Under the pieces are notes generated by a model that saw only the letters and a program-made list of their open reading frames with translations, was not told the DNA's origin and ran no database searches. Of a stretch of 64,000 nucleotides of DNA, positions 29,107 through 38,534 are shown one piece after another; within the stretch, counting starts at the first letter, position 1; every line of letters starts with the position of its first letter. The position numbers and the translations under genes are program-made. Where the stretch lies: NCBI RefSeq assembly GCF_001447355.1, contig NZ_JXBW01000003.1, positions 248,001-312,000 of the forward strand, in the 5' to 3' direction. The stretch is from Alicyclobacillus tolerans. Lineage in GTDB: Bacteria; Bacillota; Bacilli; Alicyclobacillales; Alicyclobacillaceae.

Positions 29107-29799
29107 TCAAAATTGAGACATGCCCATGGGTGGCATCCCTGTTCCAAAGCCTGGTGCGACTGACTGAGCAATCACCTTGTGAAACGCAATGGTATGGGGC
29201 TCGAAGCGAAAAACCTCCTGGAATCCCAAACTGCGCGTAAACGCAAGGCTTTGTTCGTTGTTGTCCTGCACGAACACTTCGAGCGTATGAATGCCCATCC
29301 GCCGCGCATCTTCTTCAATTTTGGCGATGGCCGCCTTGCCGATGCCAGCACGTTGATACCGTGGCTGGATCACCATCGCGCTGATGTGCATCTTCCCATC
29401 ATAACTCGTCAGATACGAATAGTATCCAATTGGCTTGCCGTTTCGTTCGATTATAAATGTCGGCGCACCTGACTGGATGTACGTGCGAAATTGTTCCTCC
29501 GGGAACGGCTGTCCAAACGCCTTTTGATGCACATCGCCGAGTTCCGACTTCGTCAATGAAACGATAAAGTCGTCGTCTGCCGCAGTGCGCGGCCGATACG
29601 TGATTGTGACTGGATCCTTTGTAACTGCCGGCTTTTTCGCCATTCGCTTCGCCTTTACAGCTGGCTTGCGAACCGCCGCCGGCTTTGCCTGGCGCGTTGA
29701 ACCAGGCACCATCAAATGGAGCGCATGCGTCTGCATATGATGTCCGACCTCCCTGAACAATTGCCCACCGTCGACACCACACACTATGCAGACGCCCAT
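29107..29799 (-). CDS. GNAT-family N-acetyltransferase with a Lys/Ala/Pro-rich N-terminal linker
   Basis: The C-terminal 160 residues form a GNAT domain. The acetyl-CoA loop is QPRYQRAGIGKAAI, followed by NEQSLAFTRSLGF. Residues 40-65 are a basic linker (KPAVKAKRMAKKPAVTK). Two starts compete. From the ATG at 29799 (230 residues) the N-terminus reads C4-I-V-C7 ... H20-H21 ... H25, a possible C2H2-like zinc finger. The ATG at 29736 has a much better ribosome-binding site (AGGGAGGT, 10 bp away) and would give 209 residues without the finger. The substrate is unknown. Confidence 0.8.
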   Translation of the reverse strand: MGVCIVCGVDGGQLFREVGHHMQTHALHLMVPGSTRQAKPAAVRKPAVKAKRMAKKPAVTKDPVTITYRPRTAADDDFIVSLTKSELGDVHQKAFGQPFPEEQFRTYIQSGAPTFIIERNGKPIGYYSYLTSYDGKMHISAMVIQPRYQRAGIGKAAIAKIEEDARRMGIHTLEVFVQDNNEQSLAFTRSLGFQEVFRFEPHTIAFHKVIAQSVAPGFGTGMPPMGMSQF

Positions 29800-29833
29800 C
29801 CATTTGCGATTCCTTCAAAACGAAGGAATGAGT

Positions 29834-30331
29834 TTACCGCTTGCGGCCAAACCACCGACGCGGCGTTTTCGGCGCGCTGATTTCCTCACGCTGGCGCCGC
29901 TGTTGTGCGTTTTTCAGACGCTTGCTGCTCACTTCGGTGACGACACTACCAATGTAGTTGCCCATAATATCCATCTTGTATTTGCGATTGACTTCAATCT
30001 TGTCGTATTCCTCTTTTGTCGTCCGGAAGGTCACAGTCGTGACGCGGTTGACGTTCACCCCGCGCATGGTCTGCCCGACGCTCACTCGCCCCGTCACTTG
30101 GTAAGTCGGCAGTGGGACATACTTGCTAACCCCAGAGGGGCCGCGTTCACGCACGCGTTTTTTTGCCAGCACAAACACTTCATGCCGCTCTTTATTCGCG
30201 AGGTACTGCTCGTCAAACTTGCGCTGGCGACGGCGCGCCCATAAATAGAAGAGCGTATAGACAATGATGAGAAATACCAAAACGCTCAATAAGATCAGCC
30301 AATATCTCAACGACAGATCCCCCTGCATCAT
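29834..30331 (-). CDS. Conserved-looking membrane-anchored protein, function unknown
   Basis: A 165-residue protein with one N-terminal transmembrane helix (about residues 10-32). A basic cytoplasmic segment follows, then a small domain (VTGRVSVGQTMRGVNVNRVTTVTFRTTKEEYDKI is the central part) and an Arg/Lys-rich tail ending RRWFGRKR. No recognised family. It sits 35 bp downstream of pcrA on the same strand and may be cotranscribed. There is no clear ribosome-binding site, so the start (ATG-ATG) is uncertain. Confidence 0.6.
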   Translation of the reverse strand: MMQGDLSLRYWLILLSVLVFLIIVYTLFYLWARRRQRKFDEQYLANKERHEVFVLAKKRVRERGPSGVSKYVPLPTYQVTGRVSVGQTMRGVNVNRVTTVTFRTTKEEYDKIEVNRKYKMDIMGNYIGSVVTEVSSKRLKNAQQRRQREEISAPKTPRRWFGRKR

Positions 30332-30366
30332 CTATGCGATTGTGTTCCAACATGTTGTTGACTGGT

Positions 30367-32496
30367 CTATTGTACCACGGAATCTTGGACGGGCCGCAAT
30401 CCTTTCTTCGCAACCCACTTCATGCCAACCGACGGATGAAACATGATTTGCACCTGTTCATCGCCACCGTCTTTTCCTGCCGCGATGTGCAACACAATAC
30501 CTTCGCCGTATTGCGCATGGCGCACGTGCTGACCAGGGACAGGCGAAAACGTGTTTTGGATGGAAAGATCGAGTTTTGCGACAAGCTCATCCGGCACTTC
30601 CGCGAGAAACCGCGACGGATCGCGCTGTACGGTTTGACCATAAATGGTCCGTTCCACCGCATACGTCATATACAGTTGATTCATCGCGCGCGTCATGCCG
30701 ACATAGCACAGATTGCGTTCCTCTTCGACGGCGCGATCGTCATCCATCGAACGGGGATGTGGAAACAGGCCTTCCTCCATGCCTATGAGAAAGACGACCG
30801 GAAACTCGAGACCTTTACTCGCATGCATGGTCATCAAGCGCACAGTGCCTTGCCCTTTATCTCGCTCCTTATCGACGTCGCTGAGCAAGCTCACTTCAGC
30901 GAGAAACTCGGCCACAGAACCACCTCGGCGACGGTCAAACGATTTGGTCACGCTGAACAGTTCGTCGATGTTCTCCGCACGCGCTTGATCTTCTTTCTTG
31001 CCGCTTTCCAAATACATTTCGCGGTACTTTGTCGCATGTAGCACCTCGGCGAGATATTCGCTGACCGACATGCCCTCCATCCAAAGCATGAGTTCTTCCA
31101 ACTGATCGTGAAATATGCGCGCGGCCTCACTCGCCTTTGCCGACACCCCCGCACTTTCGCCGCAGGCCAAAGCTTCAAACAGGGTCATGCCCTCGCTGTG
31201 CGCGTAGTCAAACAAGCGACCGACAGTCGAATCGCCGAGTCCCCGCCGCGGTGTGTTGATGATGCGTAGAAGCGAAATCTCGTCCCGAGGATTCACCAAA
31301 ACGCGCAAGTATGCAAACACGTCCTTAATCTCTCGCCGATCATAGAATGTCAAGCCGCCGACAATGGTGTAGGGGATAGCGCGACTGAGCAAAGCTTCTT
31401 CGACGGCGCGCGATTGTGCATTGGCCCGGTAGAGCACGGCACAATCGCCATACGATCCGCCGTTCAGAACATGCTCAGCAATCTTTTCGGCAACAAACGC
31501 AGCCTCTGCCTCGCTGTCGGTTAAGCAGCATACAAGCGGCTTGTCCCCCGCGCCCCGCGTCGACCGCAGTGCCTTCTCCCTACGGCGCGTATTGTTGGCG
31601 ATGAGCGCGTTTGAGGCTTTCAGAATCGCTTCGGTGGACCGATAGTTGCGCACGAGCATAACCACTTTCGCATCCGGGTAATCGCGTTCAAACCGCAACA
31701 TGTTTTCGCTGTCGGCACCCCGCCACGCATAAATCGCCTGATCTGAGTCACCGACCGCGCAGAGATTGCGGTGCCCATCCGCCAATAGCTGCAAAAGACG
31801 GTATTGCGCGTGGTTGGTATCCTGGTACTCGTCCACTAAGATATGCCGAAACTTCGCCTGATATCGCTCGCGAATGGCCGAATCGCGCTCAAATAGTTTC
31901 ACCGCGTTGCCAATTAAGTCGTCGAAGTCCATCGCGTTTGCGGCAAATAGCCGTTGCTGATACAACTCGTACACATCGGCGGCCACCAAGTCGGTGATCA
32001 CCGACTCGTCGATCACGGGTCCCTTGTCGCGCAACTGATTTTTCCAAAAGGAAATACGGCTGCCGATCGCGCGCGGGTCGTAGGTTTTGAGGTCGCAATT
32101 TAAGTCGAGCAAACATTGGGCGATGAGGGCCTGCTGGTCATCGCTGTCGAGAATGCTGAAGTTGGGCGTATAGCCAATCGCCTCGGCTTCGCGCCGAAGG
32201 ATTCGCACACAGATGCTGTGAAACGTACCCATCCACAAATCATCTGCACGCTGGCCGATGAGCGAGCGAACGCGCTCTTTCATCTCACGCGCCGCCTTGT
32301 TGGTGAACGTGATCGCAAGAATCTCCGGCACTGGCACGCCGTGTTCCGCAATCAAATAGGCAATCCGGCGCGTCAGCACACTGGTCTTACCGCTGCCCGC
32401 GCCAGCGACGACAAGCAACGGCCCGGAGGCTGTGAGAACTGCCTCGCGTTGCTCGGGATTGAGCCCTGCCAGGAAGTCTTCTTGGGGTTTTGCCAT
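30367..32496 (-). CDS. pcrA: ATP-dependent DNA helicase PcrA/UvrD
   Basis: A 709-residue superfamily 1A helicase acting in repair and plasmid or replication restart. Walker A is VVAGAGSGKTSVLTRR (residues 29-44). Motifs Ia (AITFTNKAAREMKERV), II (ILVDEYQDTNHAQYRLL), III (GDSDQAIYAWRGAD), V and VI (VGMTRAMNQLYMTYA) are all visible. The C-terminal segment (PGQHVRHAQYGEGIVLHI) is the PcrA RNA-polymerase-interaction (Tudor-like) domain. The ATG at 32496 follows GGAGGTG by 4 bp. No ligA follows, unlike many Bacillales. Confidence 0.95.
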   Translation of the reverse strand: MAKPQEDFLAGLNPEQREAVLTASGPLLVVAGAGSGKTSVLTRRIAYLIAEHGVPVPEILAITFTNKAAREMKERVRSLIGQRADDLWMGTFHSICVRILRREAEAIGYTPNFSILDSDDQQALIAQCLLDLNCDLKTYDPRAIGSRISFWKNQLRDKGPVIDESVITDLVAADVYELYQQRLFAANAMDFDDLIGNAVKLFERDSAIRERYQAKFRHILVDEYQDTNHAQYRLLQLLADGHRNLCAVGDSDQAIYAWRGADSENMLRFERDYPDAKVVMLVRNYRSTEAILKASNALIANNTRRREKALRSTRGAGDKPLVCCLTDSEAEAAFVAEKIAEHVLNGGSYGDCAVLYRANAQSRAVEEALLSRAIPYTIVGGLTFYDRREIKDVFAYLRVLVNPRDEISLLRIINTPRRGLGDSTVGRLFDYAHSEGMTLFEALACGESAGVSAKASEAARIFHDQLEELMLWMEGMSVSEYLAEVLHATKYREMYLESGKKEDQARAENIDELFSVTKSFDRRRGGSVAEFLAEVSLLSDVDKERDKGQGTVRLMTMHASKGLEFPVVFLIGMEEGLFPHPRSMDDDRAVEEERNLCYVGMTRAMNQLYMTYAVERTIYGQTVQRDPSRFLAEVPDELVAKLDLSIQNTFSPVPGQHVRHAQYGEGIVLHIAAGKDGGDEQVQIMFHPSVGMKWVAKKGLRPVQDSVVQ

Positions 32497-32669
32497 GATG
32501 CACCTCCTCACTGGCCCGTGCACAGTTCTGCAAGATTACAGGCTACCACGGAACACGTTCGGAAAAAAGGCCTGTATACGGAACAGAAACTTCATCTGAC
32601 AGATTTCGCACGCTTTCAACTTTTGCTACGATTACTCTCGATCCCGATTTGGAAAAGGAGCTTCACTGC

Positions 32670-33185
32670 ATGCCCAAAGCTGCATTCATCGCACTACCCA
32701 AGTGCCGCCTGCACGACGTCTCACCGCTCCTTGAAACGCTTGCCTTACAGGACTGGCGCTTGCGAACGCTGACGCTCGACGGCGCGCCGTGTACGACTGC
32801 GGAAGGGCTTGCCGTTTGTAGCGATGGCTCCGTCGAAGAGGCGGTTCCGCTCGATCTCACCCTTTGCGTGCTACCAGGTGGCTTGTACTCAGCACAGGTG
32901 TGGAACGATATTCGCTTGCACCGCTACGTGCGGCAGTTTGCAGGGCGCAAGGGCTGGTTTGCCGTCTCCGGCGAAGGTAGTGCCTGTCTCGCTGGGGCAG
33001 GACTTCTCGGCGGACTACGCTTCAGTGCACCACTTTCGTTTGTCGAATCCCAAGCTCCGCTATTTCGCTACAGCATCCATACCACAACCCCCATATCCAT
33101 AGATGGCGGCGTAGTCTCCTCGGATGGGAGCGATCCCGCTGGATTCTGTCAGGCTGTTTTTGGCAGACTAAACATAGGCGTCTGA
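32670..33185 (+). CDS. DJ-1/PfpI-like protein
   Basis: A 171-residue protein with a class I glutamine-amidotransferase-like layout. FIALPKCRLHDVSPLLETL is the first strand-helix, VLPGGLYSAQVWND the middle, and GWFAVSGEGSACLAGAGLLGG holds the nucleophile-elbow region with a cysteine. This matches DJ-1/PfpI proteins, though divergent and slightly short. The ATG is 9 bp after AAGGAG. A chaperone, glyoxalase or peptidase role cannot be assigned. Confidence 0.6.
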   Translation: MPKAAFIALPKCRLHDVSPLLETLALQDWRLRTLTLDGAPCTTAEGLAVCSDGSVEEAVPLDLTLCVLPGGLYSAQVWNDIRLHRYVRQFAGRKGWFAVSGEGSACLAGAGLLGGLRFSAPLSFVESQAPLFRYSIHTTTPISIDGGVVSSDGSDPAGFCQAVFGRLNIGV

Positions 33186-33230
33186 TGGTGTCCCTGCCAA
33201 ACAGCATGTGTCGACGACCGGTACTAGGCA

Positions 33231-33241
33231 TGTGCTATGAT
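33231..33241 (+). promoter_or_regulatory. Candidate extended -10 promoter of the cyclophilin gene
   Basis: TGCTATGAT forms an extended -10 box (TG-n-TATGAT) 32 bp before the start codon. The -35 region (near GACGAC) is weak. Confidence 0.4.
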
Positions 33242-33273
33242 GGGACAAGCAGATATCAGCAAGGAGGCATGGC

Positions 33274-34023
33274 ATGAAAGCACGAATTGTACATACGCTG
33301 ATCGCCGCTCTGGCCACGTGCGCATTCGCAGCAGGGTGTGGCACCCCGACCAACAACACGACGAACGTGACAAACCTGACGAACGGGGTGAACCCGTCGG
33401 CTGGGACGGTGAACAGCGCAGCGAACAACACGGCCAACACGACCAGCGATGCGGCGAATCCACCAAGCCTTCATACCACGACCGAGCAATGGTCAAGTGC
33501 GCCCAAAATGACCATTGACACGGCGAAGACGTACGACGCCGTCGTTCACACCAATTATGGTGACTTCACGATTCAACTCGACGCGAAAGATAGTCCAATT
33601 ACGGTCAACAACTTTGTATTTTTGGCGAAGCACAACTTTTATCACGACTGCACGTTCTTCCGGATTATCAAAAACTTCATGGTGCAAACCGGCGACCCGA
33701 ATAACAATGGAACAGGCGGCCCTGGCTATACCATTCCGGACGAATTGACGCATCAATACCCGTTTACGAAGGGCGTCGTCGCCATGGCAAATACCGGTCA
33801 ACCGCATACGGGAGGCAGCCAGTTTTTCATCTGCACCGTAGACGATACCAAGGTATTCCAACCACCGAACAATAAATACACCGAATTCGGACGCGTTGTC
33901 TCGGGCATGAACGTCGTGGAGAAAATTGCATCCATTCCGGTCACCAACAACCCACAGACGGGTGAACTGAGTTATCCGCTCGCGACCGCATACATCAAAT
34001 CGATTGATATCGAGGTCAAGTAG
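33274..34023 (+). CDS. Lipoprotein cyclophilin-type peptidyl-prolyl isomerase
   Basis: A 249-residue protein. The signal peptide ends in the lipobox FAAGC with lipidated C22. It is followed by an Asn/Thr-rich linker of about 50 residues (NNTTNVTNLTNG) and a cyclophilin domain. Domain motifs are DCTFFRIIKNFMVQTGDP, PFTKGVVAMANTG and GSQFFICTVDD. It is predicted to help fold exported proteins on the outer face of the membrane. AAGGAGG precedes the ATG. Loss of the Trp typical of cyclosporin binding is usual in bacterial types. Confidence 0.92.
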   Translation: MKARIVHTLIAALATCAFAAGCGTPTNNTTNVTNLTNGVNPSAGTVNSAANNTANTTSDAANPPSLHTTTEQWSSAPKMTIDTAKTYDAVVHTNYGDFTIQLDAKDSPITVNNFVFLAKHNFYHDCTFFRIIKNFMVQTGDPNNNGTGGPGYTIPDELTHQYPFTKGVVAMANTGQPHTGGSQFFICTVDDTKVFQPPNNKYTEFGRVVSGMNVVEKIASIPVTNNPQTGELSYPLATAYIKSIDIEVK

Positions 34024-34035
34024 GGAGCGAACCCG

Positions 34036-34452
34036 ATGCGCTACAACCGTGGACGGCAATTTATTTGGTTGATTATTCTGGTCGTCGTCGTCGCACTTGC
34101 GAAGATCCGCATCGGCGGTAGCGTGCCCCTGCCAACCAGCTATGAAAAGCTGGCTGGTGGACAAATTCGCATTCAGGTTCAAGCAAAACCGGTTCCTTCG
34201 ACGTCCACTGGAGAAGCGTGGAACTTGGAGAAGCATGTTCAAAACGGGCAAACGATTTACACCGCAAACCTGTATATGAACGGGCATGAACAGCTATTGT
34301 TCCCAGGCCTTAAAAGCCAGTCGAAGAGTGCAGCAGGCACGTTGTATGAAAGCAACGGAAAAATTCGATTTGGCAGCCAGGACTATCATGCCGTCAATCT
34401 GTTTGTCGCGGCCGACGGAAAAAGCGGTTACATCGACTTTGCAAAATCGTGA
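34036..34452 (+). CDS. Hypothetical single-pass exported protein
   Basis: A 138-residue protein with an N-terminal hydrophobic helix (FIWLIILVVVVALA, residues 9-22). The likely extracellular domain is rich in beta-strand-type sequence (TIYTANLYMNGHEQLLFPG, GKIRFGSQDYHAVNLFV). It starts 13 bp after the cyclophilin stop behind GGGAG, so it is probably cotranscribed. No family recognised. Confidence 0.65.
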   Translation: MRYNRGRQFIWLIILVVVVALAKIRIGGSVPLPTSYEKLAGGQIRIQVQAKPVPSTSTGEAWNLEKHVQNGQTIYTANLYMNGHEQLLFPGLKSQSKSAAGTLYESNGKIRFGSQDYHAVNLFVAADGKSGYIDFAKS

Positions 34453-34471
34453 GACGTCACGCGGTTACACC

Positions 34472-34514
34472 GGTCGGGGTCTGTCACAACCAAAGGATCG
34501 CACGAACCCCGACC
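34472..34514. terminator. Hairpin between convergent genes
   Basis: GGTCGGGGT (34472-34480) pairs perfectly with ACCCCGACC (34506-34514) around a 25-nt loop, between the exported-protein gene and the acyl-CoA dehydrogenase-like gene. Confidence 0.5.
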
Positions 34515-34525
34515 ATTGTCCGCGC

Positions 34526-35710
34526 TTAGGATGGATTCGTCTGCCGATACAGAGCCGTTCCTTCTTTGGCGAGCATGCGGTAGACCGCGTCATCCATCGG
34601 CGGATTATGTAGTCCTGCGCGCACGTCGCGGTAATAGCGCTCCAGTGGAAGCGACTTCGATAGGCTGCGGCCCCCAACGACTCGCATGGCGAGATCGACA
34701 ACCTCATTTGCGGCATTGGTTGCGAGTGTTTTCGCTGCGCCAAACTGGGCCCGTAACCGCGGGCGGTCCGCAGGATCCAGTCGATCCCACCGCGCAGCGA
34801 GATCGTACAACAACGTGCGCGCAGCGAGCAGCTTCAACTCCATTTCGCCAAGTTTCTGCTCGACATGGGGAACGTCCGCAATCGGATGCGGCAGAGAGTT
34901 TGGTTGATAAGTCGCGGCATAATGCATGGCAAAGTCCCGGGCAGCAAGCCCGACACCTAGGTAGCACGCCGGGATGTGCAAGAGCCAGCCGCCACCATCG
35001 TTGTTCCGCTCGGTCTTCGCACCTGGGCGGGCGATGGATACCACGTGATGCGACGGCACAAATACATCGCGCAACACGATGTCATGGCTGCCCGTTGCGC
35101 GCATGCCCAGGACGTTCCACGTCTCGACGATCTCGACATCCTCGCCGCGCACGAGAAATTGTCCGACCACATCCTCTCCCGCGACGGTCGCAGTCACCAC
35201 AATCCACGTCAACGCCGGCGATAGCGTGCTAAACGTCTTGCGGCCGGAAATGCGATAGCCACCGTCGACAGGAACCGCAGTCGTCTCCGGCTTGCCGCCG
35301 CGGCTCGGACTGCCGGTTGCAGGTTCGCTGGCACAACTGTTGATTAAGGCACCATCGCGTACGACTGTCTCGCAAACTTGTGCAAACAGTTCGTCTGGAA
35401 ACGCTCCGGTCGATCGAAGATTAAGGATCATGCCGACGTGCCAACCGATGGCTAACGCCGTCGAACCGTCGCCGCGAGCCAGTTGTTCTTGATGCATCAG
35501 CATTTCCGACAAACTGATTTCTAAGCCGCCATATTTGCGTGGCACCGTCCAGGACACATAACCTGCGGCCTGCAAATCGCGAATGTTGTCATGCGGAAAC
35601 GCTCCGCTCTCGTCGTACGCGGCAGCCCGTGCGCTGAATTTGTTCGCCAATTCACGCGTGATGGCAAGCCTTTCTCTCACGTCTGAGGACAATTCCCGCT
35701 CGTCGTACAT
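34526..35710 (-). CDS. Acyl-CoA dehydrogenase family flavoprotein
   Basis: A 394-residue acyl-CoA dehydrogenase-fold protein. The N-terminal helical domain has [20 protein letters not shown]. The middle domain has [34 protein letters not shown] and [12 protein letters not shown], and the C-terminal domain has [23 protein letters not shown]. The SEPATG-SRGG pattern and the [10 protein letters not shown] end resemble the DszC/SfnB/NcnH-type branch more than true beta-oxidation enzymes, so a monooxygenase is possible. GGAGGT precedes the ATG at 35710. It follows bshB2 by 20 bp. Confidence 0.8.
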   Translation of the reverse strand: MYDERELSSDVRERLAITRELANKFSARAAAYDESGAFPHDNIRDLQAAGYVSWTVPRKYGGLEISLSEMLMHQEQLARGDGSTALAIGWHVGMILNLRSTGAFPDELFAQVCETVVRDGALINSCASEPATGSPSRGGKPETTAVPVDGGYRISGRKTFSTLSPALTWIVVTATVAGEDVVGQFLVRGEDVEIVETWNVLGMRATGSHDIVLRDVFVPSHHVVSIARPGAKTERNNDGGGWLLHIPACYLGVGLAARDFAMHYAATYQPNSLPHPIADVPHVEQKLGEMELKLLAARTLLYDLAARWDRLDPADRPRLRAQFGAAKTLATNAANEVVDLAMRVVGGRSLSKSLPLERYYRDVRAGLHNPPMDDAVYRMLAKEGTALYRQTNPS

Positions 35711-35730
35711 ATAGCCACCTCCATCGTTTG

Positions 35731-36435
35731 TCATTCGTCCAGTAGCGAAGTCGGCCGCGTCAAACGGGGCCCCATCGTGTGTACAAAGTACTCTCGATTT
35801 CCCATACGCTCCACACCCCGACGTTCGCTCCCCCAAAGTGCCCGATCGAGTTGCGACTGTGTTCGATGTGCCCGGAACGCACGCAACTTCTCTACCTGAT
35901 ATCCACTCACATCCACTTGTACAGTCGCCAGCACTGGCTGCGGAAAACGGCGAAAATCTGCGGTGTCGGCGCCAAAGGACACGTAAAACAATCGCGCGCC
36001 GTTTCCGGACGTTGTTGTTTGGTAACGGCGGAATGCCTCCGTAGCTATGCGCCCGATGGCACAGTGATCAGGGTGTCCACCTAATGGGTCGTGAAAGGTA
36101 ATCACCGCACTAGGATTTTCGTGTAGAAACACTTGCAGAACACGATCCGCCACTTCATCTTGCGGCTGTATCTCAAGCGTCTTGTCGCGTAACCCGAGCA
36201 ATTCAAGCCGCTCGATGCCGAGCGCTTCGCATGCCGCACGAAGTTCTCGCTCGCGCACCTGACCAATCGATTCACGCGTCGCGATTGGCGGGATGCCAAG
36301 CCTACGCCCCATTTCGCCAAGCGTCGCACAGACGAGAACGACACGGTGACCCGTGCCAGCAAGCTTAGCCAAGGTTCCTCCACAGATAAACGTCTCGTCA
36401 TCCGGGTGCGCAAAAACAGCTACAACGGTCGCCAT
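35731..36435 (-). CDS. bshB2: Bacillithiol biosynthesis N-acetylglucosaminyl-malate deacetylase (PIG-L family)
   Basis: A 234-residue LmbE/PIG-L zinc hydrolase. Zinc-site motifs are H10-P-D-D-E14 ([13 protein letters not shown]) and [17 protein letters not shown]. It removes the acetyl group from GlcNAc-malate in bacillithiol synthesis. The YojF-like gene directly upstream is the usual neighbour of bshB2 (yojG), which supports the BshB2 assignment over other PIG-L enzymes. GGAGGAG precedes the ATG. The frame extends 12 codons upstream, overlapping yojF. Confidence 0.87.
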   Translation of the reverse strand: MATVVAVFAHPDDETFICGGTLAKLAGTGHRVVLVCATLGEMGRRLGIPPIATRESIGQVRERELRAACEALGIERLELLGLRDKTLEIQPQDEVADRVLQVFLHENPSAVITFHDPLGGHPDHCAIGRIATEAFRRYQTTTSGNGARLFYVSFGADTADFRRFPQPVLATVQVDVSGYQVEKLRAFRAHRTQSQLDRALWGSERRGVERMGNREYFVHTMGPRLTRPTSLLDE

Positions 36436-36467
36436 CGTGCTCCTCCTTCCCCGCTTGCCACAAGCCA

Positions 36468-36779
36468 TCACATGGCGAGAAGTCTGCGACTAACGGTCAG
36501 TGTCTGTCGAATTCGCGACTGTGTATCAAATCCGGTAATCACGATGGCATCGCCGTCATCTACAAAATCCGTGACACCCGAAATTGACAAAAGACCGTCT
36601 GGATCTGTCAATACAAGGTGCACGCGATATGCGTGATCGCCCATGACTGCGACATCCTTGAGCTTACAGGGGACGTTGCGAATGTACGCCTCTGGATTGA
36701 CTTCCAGGTGCACGTACACCGTTTCACCGACCATGGATAATAGCCTATTCCTTGCCTCTTCGATACCAAGCGGCGTCAT
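36468..36779 (-). CDS. yojF: YojF-family (DUF1806) protein
   Basis: A 103-residue protein of the DUF1806 type (VGETVYVHLEVNPEAYI, YRVHLVLTDPDGLLSI), with no known biochemical function. In Bacillus it is encoded beside bshB2, as here. Its ATG overlaps the stop of the sulfurtransferase gene by 4 bp. Confidence 0.8.
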   Translation of the reverse strand: MTPLGIEEARNRLLSMVGETVYVHLEVNPEAYIRNVPCKLKDVAVMGDHAYRVHLVLTDPDGLLSISGVTDFVDDGDAIVITGFDTQSRIRQTLTVSRRLLAM

Positions 36780-37624
36780 GCCTTGGCCTCCTCATCCCCA
36801 TCGCCCACAGCAACCGGGTTCTCCGCATACGAAATCCAGTCACTCCAACTGCCTGGATAAAGTCGGACGCCTTGTATGCCCGCAAGCTCCATTGCAAAAA
36901 GTGTCGAACACGCCGTCACACCAGATCCGCAGTAGACGACGATAGGCTTGCCCGCAGTCGCAAGGTCGCGAAAGCGATTGCGTTGCACATTCGCAGGCAG
37001 CCATTTCCCGTCGGAACCAATCCCCTCCTCCCATGGTCGGTTGACCGCCCCTGGAATGTGGCCAGCCACCTTATCCATGGGTTCGATCTCGCCGCGATAA
37101 CGTGCAGGTTGACGCGCATCGACAAGAAGTGCAGAACCGGACTGTACCATGTCACGGACCTCATCCACCTCAACCGTGGCTCCCAATGTGATGCATGGCG
37201 CAAAGGCAACGGGCTTATCTCGCGGCGGATCGGTGACGACAGGTAATCCTGCTGTCGTCCAAGCCAACCATCCGCCATCGAGCATGCGCACATCTTGCGC
37301 GCCAATGTGGCGAAGGAGCCACCAAGCGCGCGCCGCCACGCCTTCGCCGCCATCGTAGACGACGATGACGGAGTCCCGCCCTGCACCGCACTCGCCAACC
37401 CGCTTTGCAAGGCGTTCCATATCGGGGAGCGGATGACGACCGCCGTGGGCCTGGGGCGCAGCGGACAGATCGCGCTCAAGGTCCAGGTAGTGAGCACCGG
37501 GAATATGCCCTTCGTCGTACGCCGCTTTTCCCCAATTCGGATCGGTCAGGCGAAATCGGCAGTCAAACACCGTCCAATTCGGGTCTGTCACATGAGCCGC
37601 TAATTCGGCAGCTGAAATCAGCAC
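36776..37624 (-). CDS. Two-domain rhodanese-type sulfurtransferase
   Basis: A 282-residue thiosulfate or 3-mercaptopyruvate sulfurtransferase. The N-terminal domain is inactive-type (DCRFRLTDPNWGKAAYDEGHIPGAHYLDLERDL). The C-terminal domain carries the active-site loop VYCGSGVTACS with C232. The CGSGVTA loop is shared by thiosulfate sulfurtransferases and MST-like enzymes, so the donor is uncertain. It is the first gene of a TST-yojF-bshB2 operon, linking sulfane sulfur handling to bacillithiol. Confidence 0.88.
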   Translation of the reverse strand: MLISAAELAAHVTDPNWTVFDCRFRLTDPNWGKAAYDEGHIPGAHYLDLERDLSAAPQAHGGRHPLPDMERLAKRVGECGAGRDSVIVVYDGGEGVAARAWWLLRHIGAQDVRMLDGGWLAWTTAGLPVVTDPPRDKPVAFAPCITLGATVEVDEVRDMVQSGSALLVDARQPARYRGEIEPMDKVAGHIPGAVNRPWEEGIGSDGKWLPANVQRNRFRDLATAGKPIVVYCGSGVTACSTLFAMELAGIQGVRLYPGSWSDWISYAENPVAVGDGDEEAKA

Positions 37625-37638
37625 GTAAACCGACCTCC

Positions 37639-38424
37639 TTACTGCCCGTCCCGGCGTGCGACGCGCGTGGCTCCAGCCTGGTCGATGGACGTGATGATCA
37701 TGTCGTCGATGTTGACATGCACTGGTCGTGTGACGGCAAAGGCAATGCAGTCGGCGATATCTGCCGCAGTCAGCGGCCGCATGCCTGCATAGACAGCATC
37801 CGCACGCGCCTTGTCGCCGTGAAAGCGGACGATGCTGAACTCGGTCTCGACCATTCCCGGATCGATTGACGTCACCCGAACTGGCTTTCCAAGCAACTCC
37901 TGCCGCAAAGCTCCCGTTATGGCACGTACTGCAAACTTCGTACCACAGTACACACCTCCGCCAGCATACGCCTCGTGTCCCGCGGTCGATCCGATGTTGA
38001 CAATATGTCCTTCACCGCTTGCTATCAAGTGTGGCACCAAGCGCCGCGTCATGCGCAAAAGCCCCATGACATTGGTGTCGAGCATTTCTTGCCAATCTGC
38101 CTCGTTTGCCACTTCGTCAATCGGATCCCGGCCCAAGGCCTTGCCAGCGTTGTTCACCAGCACGTGAACCTTGCCGAACCGTTCCAAAACAGCTGCAATA
38201 AATGCGTCTACGCTTTGAGTGTCTGTGACGTCAAGGGCTGAGGCAAGGGGTTTGCTACCAGAGATACGCTCAATTTCCGTTGCCACTGCGCTCAGTTTCT
38301 CCACTCGGCGCGCACCGACGGCGAGTTGAAATCCTGCCTCGGCCAGCACGATCGCAGTGGCCTCGCCAATGCCTGAGCTTGCACCTGTGACAATCGCAAC
38401 TTTCCCACGCCCAGAAATACCCAT
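37639..38424 (-). CDS. Short-chain dehydrogenase/reductase
   Basis: A 261-residue classical SDR. The cofactor motif is VTGASSGIGEATA with ARR next to the second strand, favouring NADP(H). NNAGKALG follows. The active-site Y and K are in AGGGVYCGTKFAVRAI. It resembles YdfG/serine 3-dehydrogenase-like oxidoreductases; the substrate is unknown. GGGAGG precedes the ATG at 38424. The upstream frame extension is rejected because it overlaps the divergent promoter region. Confidence 0.88.
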   Translation of the reverse strand: MGISGRGKVAIVTGASSGIGEATAIVLAEAGFQLAVGARRVEKLSAVATEIERISGSKPLASALDVTDTQSVDAFIAAVLERFGKVHVLVNNAGKALGRDPIDEVANEADWQEMLDTNVMGLLRMTRRLVPHLIASGEGHIVNIGSTAGHEAYAGGGVYCGTKFAVRAITGALRQELLGKPVRVTSIDPGMVETEFSIVRFHGDKARADAVYAGMRPLTAADIADCIAFAVTRPVHVNIDDMIITSIDQAGATRVARRDGQ

Positions 38425-38534
38425 CCACGTCGCCTCCCGCAAAAGTCTTAAATGTGGGCGGATGTCGTATCCGAACCCGCCCGCTTCCCATACAGTGTGG
38501 CATATCGTTTGCCCGCAAAGGAGGAATCTCCACC

